Below, in pieces: positions 5,570 through 12,912 of a stretch of 43,981 nucleotides of DNA (positions are counted from its first letter, which is position 1; each line of letters starts with the position of its first letter). The notes under the pieces are model-generated. The model was given only the letters and a program-made list of their open reading frames with translations. It was not told the DNA's origin and made no database searches. Source of the DNA: an uncultured Oscillospiraceae bacterium (GTDB lineage: Bacteria; Bacillota; Clostridia; Oscillospirales; Oscillospiraceae); contig CATLHC010000016.1 of the NCBI GenBank assembly GCA_949948775.1, positions 1 to 43,981 of the forward strand, in the 5' to 3' direction. The translations under genes were made by a program, and so were the position numbers.

Positions 5570-8500
5570 TTATTCCACGGTCTTCAGGCTCTCCACCATG
5601 TCCACTTTCTTCAGCTTGAAGTGGGCGGCGACATTCACCGCCACGGAGAACACCGCCGTCAGCGCCGCCGCCAGCACGTAGGCGTAGGGAGGCGCGGTGC
5701 GGCCGAACATGACCAGCTCCACCTCCACCGTCAGCACCATCCAGGAGTGAAGGAACCGGCCCATCACCAGCCCCAGCACGATGCCGAACAGAGTCAAAAA
5801 CAGGTTCTCCCGGTAGACATAGGCGGTGACCTCCCGGTCGAAGAAGCCCAGCACCTTCAGGGTGGCCAGCTCCCGCACCCGCTCGGTGATGTTGATGTTG
5901 GTCAGGTTGTAGAGCACCACGAACGCCAGCGCCGCCGCCGCCGTGATGATGATGACCACGGCGTAGTCGATGGCCTCCATGCTGTCGGTGAAGTTGTCCC
6001 GCAATGTGGCGATGTAGGAGTAGGAGTCCACCCCGTCCATGACCATCAGGTCGTTGGACACGGTGTCGGACTCGGCCTCCCCGGCCTCGCCGGTGTAGCG
6101 CAGGAGAATCTCGTTGCGCTCCGGCTCCTCGCCGAACAGAGCGCGGTAGCTTGTCTCAGAGGCGTACACATAGTGGGACACGTAATTCTCCACGATGTCC
6201 GTGACCACCGCGTCCACCCGCTTGTCGCCGTCCAGGGTGATGGCGTCGCCGACGGACACGTCCAGCAGCTCGGACAGCTTTTCCGTGATGACCACCCCGT
6301 CGTCGGGCAGGGTGACGCTCTCGTCGTCCAGGCGGTGGCCCAGCCGGATGAACTGGGTGAAGCGGTCCTGGTCCTCTACGGCGAACAGGGTGACGCTCTG
6401 GGCCGGGCCGGTGCTGGACGCGTCCAAAACGGCGGCGCTGGCGGGCAGGTAGTCCTCCACCCAGGGGCTGTCGGTGAGGTACTGCTCCACCGCCGCCAGC
6501 TTGTCCGCCTCCACATCCGCGTCGATGCCCAGCGTGGCGTCATAGAGGAACACGTGGTCAAACTGCTCGTTGAGGATGGAAAAGATGGACTCGTGAAGGC
6601 CGAACCCGGTGACAATGAGGGCGGTACACCCGCCGATGCCGATCACCGTCATCCAAAACCGCCGCTGGTAGCGGAACAGGTTGCGCATGGTCACCTTCCA
6701 GGTGAAGGTGAGCCGCTTCCAGATGAAGCCCACCCGCTCCAGCAGCACCCGGCGGCCCGCCTTGGGGGCCCGGGGGCGCATCAGGTTGGCCGGGGTGTCG
6801 ATCAGCGTGGACAGGCAGGCCCACAGCGCCGCCCCGGTGGTGCAGACCACCGCCGCCAGCACGGCCAGGAAATACAGATCAATCTGGGGCTTGAACTCCA
6901 GGGGCGGGATGGCGTACATAATGTTGAAGGCGTTGGCGATGACCAGGGGGATGAGGGTACACCCCAGGGCCAGCCCCAGAATGCCGCCTGTCAGGCTGGC
7001 GGAGAAGGCGTAGCCGATGTATTTTTTGGAGATGGCCAGCCTGGAAAAGCCCATGGCCTTCAGCGAGCCGATCTGGGTGCGCTGCTCCTCCACCATGCGG
7101 GTCATGGTGGTCAGGCAGGCCAGCGCCGCCACCAGGAAGAAAATCACCGGGAACACATTGGCCAGGTTGCTCACCCGGTCGGAGTCCTGGGAGTAGCCCA
7201 CAATGCCCGCGTTGGTGAACCGGCTGAGGACGTACCACTCGCACTCCTCCACGTCGTCCAGCTCGGCCTGGGCGTCGTCCAGCTTTTGCTGCGCGTCGGC
7301 GATCTCCTCGTCGGCCTCCTGTCTGCCGTCCTCGTATTCCTTCAGGCCGTCGGCGTACTCCCGCTCGCCGTCGTTCAGCTCCGTCAGGGCGTCGTCCAGC
7401 TCCTGACGGCCCTCCGCCCGGGCGCTGCGCAGCTCCGCCACGCCGCGGTTATACTCGATCCAGCCGTCCTGGATGTCCGTCTCCGCCTGATTCAGCTCCC
7501 GCAGGGAGGAATCCAAGGTGGCCTTGGCCTCGTCCAGCCCGGCCTTGGCGGCATCCAGCTCCGCCTTCACCGGGGCCAGCTGCGCGTAGCCCGCGTCGAT
7601 CTGGGCCTGGGCGGCGTCCAGCTGGGCCTTCTGCGCCGCCATCTGGGACACCACCATGTCGTACTGCGGAGTGCCCTCATAGGGGGCCAGGGCGGCATTA
7701 TACTGTGCCCAGCTCTCGTCCAGCGCCGCCTTCTGCTCGTCCAGGGGAGCGGCGGCCTCTTGGTACTGGGCGAGCCCGTCGCTGTACTGCGCCAGGCCGT
7801 CCTCATATTCCGCCAGACCGTCCGCATACCGCGCCCGGCCGTCGTCCAGCTCCCGTTCGCCCCGGCGCAGATCGGCGTAGGCGCGGTCCAGCTCCGCCTG
7901 GGCGTCGGCGGTCTCCCGCTCCAGGGTGTTCTCCCCGTCGTAGTACTCCGCCCAGCCGTCGTCCAGCTTCCGCCGCGCGTCCTGGAGCTCCTGCCAGGCG
8001 TCGTCCAGCTCCTTCTCCGCGTCGGCCTTGGCGTCGTCCAGTTCCCGCCGGGCGTCGTCCAGCTCCTTTTGGGCGTCGCCGATTACCGAGTCGTACCGGG
8101 CCTGGGCGCGCTCCTCCGCCAGACCGTCCAGGCTGTCCACCAGGGCGTCCACCCGGTCCTCATATTCATCCCCGTAGCTATCCAGCGCCGCCAGCCCCAC
8201 GCCGGTAAAGTAGGCGCAGGTGTAGTGATCGAAGGTAAAATTCTCCCCCGGTATATAGACAAAGGCGTCCACCGAGCCGTTGCCCAGCGAGGAAGCGCCC
8301 CGGTCCAGCCCCACGTACAGCGGGGAGTTCACCACGCCCACAATGGTGTAGGCGTGGTTTTTCAGGTCGTCCTCCCCGCCCTCGTCCAGCGTCAGCTCCA
8401 GCGTGTCCCCCACCTGGAGGCCCAGCTTCACCAGCAGCAGGCTCTCGGTGACGCACTCGTCCGCCGCCTCGGGCAGACGGCCCTCCACCACCTCCAGCAG

Positions 8501-8845
8501 ATTCAGCTTCTCGGGCATGGAGCGCACGTTGACGATGCGGTCCGTGGCGGTGGCGTCCAGATCCCGGCAGCCCTCCGCCTCCTCGATGCCCGCCGCCGCG
8601 GCCAGGGCGTCCAAATCCTCGTCCGTCAGCCCCAGGGTGGACAGCACGTAGCCGTCCATCAGATGGGTGCGGTCGTAGTAGTTGTCGGCGGTGTACTGCA
8701 TATCCGGCGCGGTGGTGCGCAGGCCGGACAGGAAGGCCACCGCCAGCGCCGCCAGCACCAGGATGGACAGATACCGGCTGAATGTGCCCCGGATCTCCCG
8801 GATGGCGTCGGTATTCAGGTGATTTCTCCGCTTTGCCGTTACCAT
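5570..8845 (-). CDS. FtsX/MacB-type ABC permease with a giant coiled-coil insertion
   Basis: A 1091-residue membrane protein. TM1 is about 24-45 (YLSILVLAALAVAFLSG); a MacB_PCD-like ectodomain follows to about 240; then about 300 residues (about 245-545) of heptad-like repeats full of ELDDA, LDDGRARYADG and YEDGLAQYSDG, predicting a long outside coiled coil. Three helices of the first FtsX domain follow (with QIGSLKAMGFS), then TM5, a second ectodomain and a second FtsX domain (ERVRELATLKVLGF). Duplicated FtsX domains with an ATPase partner act as mechanotransmitters or lipid/peptide transporters rather than classic importers. Its ATG overlaps the ATPase stop by 7 bp, indicating translational coupling. 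Substrate unknown; cell-wall hydrolase control or peptide export are possible. Confidence 0.92.
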   Translation of the reverse strand: MVTAKRRNHLNTDAIREIRGTFSRYLSILVLAALAVAFLSGLRTTAPDMQYTADNYYDRTHLMDGYVLSTLGLTDEDLDALAAAAGIEEAEGCRDLDATATDRIVNVRSMPEKLNLLEVVEGRLPEAADECVTESLLLVKLGLQVGDTLELTLDEGGEDDLKNHAYTIVGVVNSPLYVGLDRGASSLGNGSVDAFVYIPGENFTFDHYTCAYFTGVGLAALDSYGDEYEDRVDALVDSLDGLAEERAQARYDSVIGDAQKELDDARRELDDAKADAEKELDDAWQELQDARRKLDDGWAEYYDGENTLERETADAQAELDRAYADLRRGERELDDGRARYADGLAEYEDGLAQYSDGLAQYQEAAAPLDEQKAALDESWAQYNAALAPYEGTPQYDMVVSQMAAQKAQLDAAQAQIDAGYAQLAPVKAELDAAKAGLDEAKATLDSSLRELNQAETDIQDGWIEYNRGVAELRSARAEGRQELDDALTELNDGEREYADGLKEYEDGRQEADEEIADAQQKLDDAQAELDDVEECEWYVLSRFTNAGIVGYSQDSDRVSNLANVFPVIFFLVAALACLTTMTRMVEEQRTQIGSLKAMGFSRLAISKKYIGYAFSASLTGGILGLALGCTLIPLVIANAFNIMYAIPPLEFKPQIDLYFLAVLAAVVCTTGAALWACLSTLIDTPANLMRPRAPKAGRRVLLERVGFIWKRLTFTWKVTMRNLFRYQRRFWMTVIGIGGCTALIVTGFGLHESIFSILNEQFDHVFLYDATLGIDADVEADKLAAVEQYLTDSPWVEDYLPASAAVLDASSTGPAQSVTLFAVEDQDRFTQFIRLGHRLDDESVTLPDDGVVITEKLSELLDVSVGDAITLDGDKRVDAVVTDIVENYVSHYVYASETSYRALFGEEPERNEILLRYTGEAGEAESDTVSNDLMVMDGVDSYSYIATLRDNFTDSMEAIDYAVVIIITAAAALAFVVLYNLTNINITERVRELATLKVLGFFDREVTAYVYRENLFLTLFGIVLGLVMGRFLHSWMVLTVEVELVMFGRTAPPYAYVLAAALTAVFSVAVNVAAHFKLKKVDMVESLKTVE

Positions 8846-9540
8846 TCGATCTCCTCCACCGGGGTGGGGCAGTCATTGCGCTCCACCCCGGCCACCCGGC
8901 CGTTTTTGATGTGGATGACCTTGTCGGCCATGGGGGTCAGCGCGGTGTTGTGGGTGATGACCACCACCGTCATGCCCTCCTGACGGCAGGTGTCCTGCAG
9001 CAGCTTTAGGATGGCCTTTCCGGTGATGTAGTCCAGCGCGCCGGTGGGCTCGTCGCACAGCAGCAGCTTGGGGTTCTTGGCCAGGGCCCGGGCGATGGCC
9101 ACCCGCTGCTGCTCGCCACCGGACAGCTGGGCGGGAAAATTGTCCAGCCGGTGGCCCAGCCCCACGTGCTCCAGCACCTCCCTCGCGTCCAGCGGGTCCC
9201 GGCAGATCTGGGCAGCCAGCTCCACGTTCTCCAGGGCGGTCAGGTTCTGCACCAAGTTGTAAAACTGGAACACAAAGCCGATGTCGTGCCGCCGGTACTC
9301 GGTGAGCTGCTTGGTGCTGTAGCCGCTGACAACCGCCCCATCCACGGTGATGGTGCCCCCAGAGCATGCGTCCATTCCCCCCAGCATGTTCAGCACCGTG
9401 GTCTTGCCCGCGCCGGAGGGGCCCACGATGACGGTGAACTCCCCTTTTTCAATGGTGAAGTCCACGCCGTCCACCGCCTTGATGATGACCTCGCCCATTT
9501 TGTATTCTTTTTTGACGTTTTCAAAGGATATGTAACTCAT
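8839..9540 (-). CDS. ABC transporter ATP-binding protein, MacB/LolD type
   Basis: A 233-residue ATPase driving the downstream FtsX-type permease. Walker [15 protein letters not shown], signature [15 protein letters not shown] and Walker [13 protein letters not shown] are intact. The sequence falls in the MacB/LolD/FtsE group that pairs with FtsX permeases. Start chosen at [13 protein letters not shown] because GGGAGGAACCAC directly precedes it; the open frame continues 17 codons upstream but has no ribosome site there. Gene order ATPase then permease, with a 7-bp overlap. Confidence 0.95.
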   Translation of the reverse strand: MSYISFENVKKEYKMGEVIIKAVDGVDFTIEKGEFTVIVGPSGAGKTTVLNMLGGMDACSGGTITVDGAVVSGYSTKQLTEYRRHDIGFVFQFYNLVQNLTALENVELAAQICRDPLDAREVLEHVGLGHRLDNFPAQLSGGEQQRVAIARALAKNPKLLLCDEPTGALDYITGKAILKLLQDTCRQEGMTVVVITHNTALTPMADKVIHIKNGRVAGVERNDCPTPVEEIEW

Positions 9541-9642
9541 GTGGTTCCTCCCCATCTCGGAAAGCCTGCCGGCCGGATTCGGCCATATCATAGCGGCGCT
9601 GTGTTGACGCAGGATTTCCGTTCTGTTTCCGAATAATTAAAT

Positions 9643-9669
9643 ATTATACTTTTCCCGCCCGGAGCGCAA
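9643..9669 (-). promoter_or_regulatory. Possible promoter of the ABC ATPase-permease operon
   Basis: A perfect minus-strand TATAAT (9648-9643) stands about 100 bp before the ATPase start. The best -35 candidate is TTGCGC (9669-9664) with a short 15-bp spacer, so only the -10 is convincing. The 100-base leader shows no recognisable riboswitch. Confidence 0.4.
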
Positions 9670-9761
9670 CCGTTCCAGGGAAAAATTCAAGGTTTATTTA
9701 AAAGATCCTTTGACACTTCCCCCAAGATGCACCAAAACAGGGCGGCTTCGGAAGGTTGTGA

Positions 9762-9791
9762 TTGACTAACCGCCCTCTGTCCGGTTAAAAT
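9762..9791 (+). promoter_or_regulatory. Promoter of the riboswitch-mntP transcript
   Basis: TTGACT (9762-9767), 18-bp spacer, TAAAAT (9786-9791). The predicted start near 9798 coincides with the first base pairs of the riboswitch. AGGGCGG (9739-9745) and CCGCCCT (9770-9776) also form an inverted repeat enclosing the -35; its meaning is unclear. Confidence 0.78.
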
Positions 9792-9800
9792 ACGCACATT

Positions 9801-10024
9801 GATAAGGGAGTAGTCGGCGGGACGCGCAAATGGGGTCCCGCAGCACAGTCAACATACTGGCGGGATACCCGCCTGGCTGTGACGCCCCAACAACACGGGG
9901 CCCCCGCGAAAGCCCAGCGAAGCGGGTTTCTCGGGGAAAGGAGGGGCAGCGTAACGGCCGGACTTTCGCCGCAGGCGGAAGCGAGGGATATGAAGCCTGC
10001 CCCGACGAGATGACGAGACTTATC
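9801..10024 (+). promoter_or_regulatory. yybP-ykoY manganese riboswitch aptamer
   Basis: The closing stem P1 pairs GATAAG (9801-9806) with CTTATC (10019-10024). It is followed at once by GGGAGTAG, the hallmark 5' loop of the yybP-ykoY class, and preceded on the 3' side by GACGAGAC, matching the conserved (G/A)C(A/G)AGAC segment. Between are a GCGGGAC/GTCCCGC arm, a CACAG...CTGTG arm topped by GGCGGG/CCCGCC, and a GGGGCAG/CTGCCCC arm, fitting a multiway junction. At about 224 nt it is longer than most members, with extra stem material. The downstream gene encodes the Mn exporter MntP, a standard target of this class. Mn2+ is expected to switch expression on. Confidence 0.85.
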
Positions 10025-10054
10025 CGCATGGGTGCGGGTATAGTCTCTTTTTTT
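10015..10054 (+). terminator. Riboswitch-controlled terminator upstream of mntP
   Basis: GAGACTTATCCGCA (10015-10028) pairs with TGCGGGTATAGTCTC (10033-10047), with a G-U pair and a bulge, followed by seven Ts. It uses the same CTTATC bases (10019-10024) that close riboswitch stem P1, so the two structures exclude each other. Mn-stabilised P1 would prevent termination, an ON switch. Confidence 0.85.
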
Positions 10055-10098
10055 ATTCTCCCGCATACCTTCAAACAAATGGGAAGGGATGATATATC

Positions 10099-10665
10099 AT
10101 GGGATTTGCTGGGCTGCTGTTTTTGGCCGTGGGGCTGTCCATGGACGCCTTTGCCGTGTCCGTCTGCAAGGGGCTGTCCATCCGGGGGCTGATGCCCCGG
10201 CACGCCGTCATCGTGGGGCTGTGGTTCGGGGCCTTCCAGGCGCTGATGCCCGCCGTTGGCTGGCTGCTGGGGGCGTCCTTTGCCGACAAAATCGCCGCTG
10301 TGGACCACTGGATCGCCTTTGTCCTGTTGGCCCTCATCGGCGGCAACATGATCCGGGAGGCCCTGGGCAAAGAGGAGGAGGACTGCGATCCCTCCCTGGC
10401 CCCCCTGACCATGCTGCTGCTGGCGGTGGCCACCTCCATCGACGCGCTGGCCGTAGGGGTCACCTTCGCCTTTTTGCGGGTGGACATTCTCCCCGCCGTC
10501 ACCCTTATTGGAGTGTGCACCTTCCTGATCTCCGCCGTGGGGGTAAAGGTGGGCAATGTGTTCGGCACACGGTACAAGTCCAAGGCCGAGCTGTTCGGCG
10601 GGGCGGTGCTGATCCTCATCGGGTTGAAAATCCTGCTGGAGCATCTGGGGCTGCTGCCCTTCTGA
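10099..10665 (+). CDS. mntP: Manganese efflux pump MntP
   Basis: Inner-membrane Mn2+ exporter of 188 residues and about six hydrophobic helices, the normal family size. It shows the internal repeat typical of MntP: an acidic motif early in each half (SMDAFAVSVCKG near residue 15 and TSIDALAVGV near 115). The ATG follows AAGGGATG. The upstream Mn riboswitch and terminator make regulation by intracellular manganese very likely. It is monocistronic, with its own terminator directly after. Confidence 0.95.
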   Translation: MGFAGLLFLAVGLSMDAFAVSVCKGLSIRGLMPRHAVIVGLWFGAFQALMPAVGWLLGASFADKIAAVDHWIAFVLLALIGGNMIREALGKEEEDCDPSLAPLTMLLLAVATSIDALAVGVTFAFLRVDILPAVTLIGVCTFLISAVGVKVGNVFGTRYKSKAELFGGAVLILIGLKILLEHLGLLPF

Positions 10666-10678
10666 CTCCGTGTACCGG

Positions 10679-10716
10679 AAAAGACAGGCCGTCCGCGCGG
10701 ACGGCCTGTCTTTTTT
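10679..10716 (+). terminator. Intrinsic terminator of mntP
   Basis: AAGACAGGCCGTCCG pairs with CGGACGGCCTGTCTT over a minimal loop, followed by a T run. Confidence 0.92.
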
Positions 10717-10721
10717 CACTG

Positions 10722-10750
10722 TTGAAATAGAGTGGAGGATTTGATATAAT
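10722..10750 (+). promoter_or_regulatory. Promoter of recJ-rel
   Basis: TTGAAA (10722-10727), 17-bp spacer, perfect TATAAT (10745-10750), starting six bases after the mntP terminator. The predicted leader before recJ is about 50 bases. Confidence 0.85.
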
Positions 10751-10808
10751 AGATTGTTATATTGGAAACAATGCCCTGAGGCGAACATCTGGTGAGGAGG
10801 GATGGCAC

Positions 10809-12872
10809 ATGAAATACCAGCGCTGGGAGCTGCGCCGTCCCGCAGCGCCGCCCGCCCGGCGGGCGCTGGAGGGAGCGGGCCTGTCCCCTCTGTGCGCCGC
10901 CATCCTGTCCGCCCGGGGGGTGGAGGATCCGGAACAGGCCGCCCGGTTCCTCTCCAGCGGGCCGGAGCGGCTCCACGATCCCTTTCTCCTCAAGGACATG
11001 GACAAGGCCGTGGAGCGCGTCCGCCGCGCCCTGGACGCCCGCGAACTGATCTGCGTCTACGGCGACTACGACGTGGACGGCATCACCTCCACCTGCCTGC
11101 TCACCGAGGCCCTGGCCTGTCAGGGGGGCGAGGTGATCAGCTATATCCCCGACCGCACCGAAGAGGGCTATGGGCTGAACCCCAGGGCCATCGCCAGGCT
11201 GTCGGAGCAGGGGGTGCGCCTCATCGTCACGGTGGACTGCGGCATCACCGCGGCAAATGAAGTGCAATTCGCCCGCTCGCTGGGGGTGGATGTGGTGGTC
11301 ACCGACCACCACCACTGCAAGAACAAGCTCCCTGACGCGGTGGCCGTGGTGGACCCCCGGCGGGAGGACTGCGCCTACCCCTTCCCGGAGCTGGCCGGAG
11401 TGGGCGTGGCGCTGAAGATGGCCCAGGCCCTGGTTCCGCCCCAGGACCGGGAGGGAATTTTCCTCCGCTTCGGCGAGCTGGCCGCCATCGGCACCGTGGC
11501 CGACGTGATGAAGCTCACCGACGAAAACCGCACCCTGGTCCGCGTGGGGCTGGAGCTGCTGGGCAAAACCCGCCGCCCCGGCCTGCGCGCCCTGCTGCGG
11601 GAGGCGGGGCTGGAGCCGGACGCGGCCCCCACCGCCGTCACCATCGGCTACGGCCTGGCCCCCCGGATCAACGCCGCCGGACGGATGGAACAGGCCATGG
11701 TGGCCCTGGAGCTGCTGCTCACCCGGGACGAGGAGCGGGGCGAGGCCCTGGCCCACACCCTGTGCCGCCTGAACCGGGAGCGGCAGGCCATTGAGCTGGA
11801 GATCTATGAACAGTGCGCCGCCCTGCTGGAGTCCCAGCCCCAGCTGGCCTCCCCGGCCATCGTGCTGGCAGGCGAGGGCTGGCACCAGGGGGTGGTGGGC
11901 ATCGTGGCCTCCCGGCTGGCGGAGAAATATTCCTGCCCCGCCTTTATGATCTGCCTGGAAAACGGCCAGGGTAAGGGCTCCTGCCGGTCCTTCGGCGGCT
12001 TCAACCTGTTTGCCGCGCTGGAGCGGTGCAGCGGTCTGCTGGAGGGCTACGGCGGCCACGAGATGGCTGCGGGCTTCACCATTCTGGAGGAGAACATCCC
12101 CGCCTTCCGGGATACCGTCTGCCGCCTGGTGACCCTGCGCACCGGCGGGGCGCCCATGGAGTCCGCCATCGACGTGGACGCGGAGGTGGAGCACTGCGCC
12201 CAGCTCACCGCCGCCCAGGTGGAGTCCCTGTCCGACCTGGAGCCTTTCGGCGCGGGCAACCCCAAGCCGGTGCTGCTGCTGCGGGGCGCTCTGGTACTGT
12301 CCTGCTGCGACGTGGGCGGCGGGCGGCACCTGAAAATGAAGCTGCGCCGGGACGGTGTGGTGCTGGACGCCATTTTCTTCTCCGCCAACGCCGCCGCCTG
12401 CGGCGTGTCCACCGGGGAGCGGCTGGACGTGCTCTTCACCCCGCAGATCAACGAGTTTCGGGGGAACCGCACCGTACAGCTTCAGCTGTGCGACCTGCGC
12501 GCCGCCCCCACCCGAGCCCAGCTGGAACAGGAGCTGTTCCAGCGGCTGAAGGAGGGGGAGCTGCTCTCCCGGTGGGAGGCGGGGCTGCTGCTTCCCTCCC
12601 GGCAGGATTTCGCCCGGCTTTGGCGGTTTTTGGAGCACAACTGCGTGGGGGGCTGGATGGACGCGGGTCCCTCCCTGCTGCGCCAGGCCGCACGGCAGCC
12701 CGACGGGCGGTGCGCCTACGGTCGCACACTGGTGTGCCTCCATGTCATGGGGGACCGGGGGCTGATCCGGCTGGAGCGGGACCAGCTTCACCTGTGCCGC
12801 CCGGAGAATAAAGTGGATCTGGAGCAGGCCGCGATGATGCGGCAGCTCCGGCTGTTCCTGCAAGAGGAATGA
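10809..12872 (+). CDS. recJ: Single-stranded-DNA-specific exonuclease RecJ
   Basis: 5'-to-3' single-strand exonuclease used in recombination repair and mismatch repair, Mn2+/Mg2+ dependent. Of 687 residues, the DHH phosphoesterase core carries YGDYDVDGIT (84-93), TVDCGIT (141-147) and VTDHHH (164-169). The DHHA1 region follows with GYGLAPRINAAGRM and GSCRSFGGFNLF-like motifs, then the RecJ OB fold. It is somewhat longer than the E. coli enzyme (577) because of a C-terminal extension, common in Firmicutes. rel follows 40 bp downstream without a terminator. In many Firmicutes apt separates recJ and rel; it is absent here. Confidence 0.95.
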   Translation: MKYQRWELRRPAAPPARRALEGAGLSPLCAAILSARGVEDPEQAARFLSSGPERLHDPFLLKDMDKAVERVRRALDARELICVYGDYDVDGITSTCLLTEALACQGGEVISYIPDRTEEGYGLNPRAIARLSEQGVRLIVTVDCGITAANEVQFARSLGVDVVVTDHHHCKNKLPDAVAVVDPRREDCAYPFPELAGVGVALKMAQALVPPQDREGIFLRFGELAAIGTVADVMKLTDENRTLVRVGLELLGKTRRPGLRALLREAGLEPDAAPTAVTIGYGLAPRINAAGRMEQAMVALELLLTRDEERGEALAHTLCRLNRERQAIELEIYEQCAALLESQPQLASPAIVLAGEGWHQGVVGIVASRLAEKYSCPAFMICLENGQGKGSCRSFGGFNLFAALERCSGLLEGYGGHEMAAGFTILEENIPAFRDTVCRLVTLRTGGAPMESAIDVDAEVEHCAQLTAAQVESLSDLEPFGAGNPKPVLLLRGALVLSCCDVGGGRHLKMKLRRDGVVLDAIFFSANAAACGVSTGERLDVLFTPQINEFRGNRTVQLQLCDLRAAPTRAQLEQELFQRLKEGELLSRWEAGLLLPSRQDFARLWRFLEHNCVGGWMDAGPSLLRQAARQPDGRCAYGRTLVCLHVMGDRGLIRLERDQLHLCRPENKVDLEQAAMMRQLRLFLQEE

Positions 12873-12912
12873 CAGATTTGACTGGGCGGAACGCCCAAGG
12901 AGGGTTCTGCTT

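Noticed and set aside
5621..8983. Long open frame (about 1120 codons) on the plus strand opposite the FtsX-type permease
   Set aside because: Composition artefact: His/Val/Gly/Gln-rich translation with no domain, lies exactly antisense to a permease with clear motifs.
9739..9776. AGGGCGG/CCGCCCT inverted repeat as a terminator
   Set aside because: No upstream plus-strand gene and no U tail; it merely encloses the -35 box of the riboswitch promoter.
9766..10192. Open frames inside the mntP leader on both strands
   Set aside because: They overlap the riboswitch helices and terminator and have no ribosome-binding sites.
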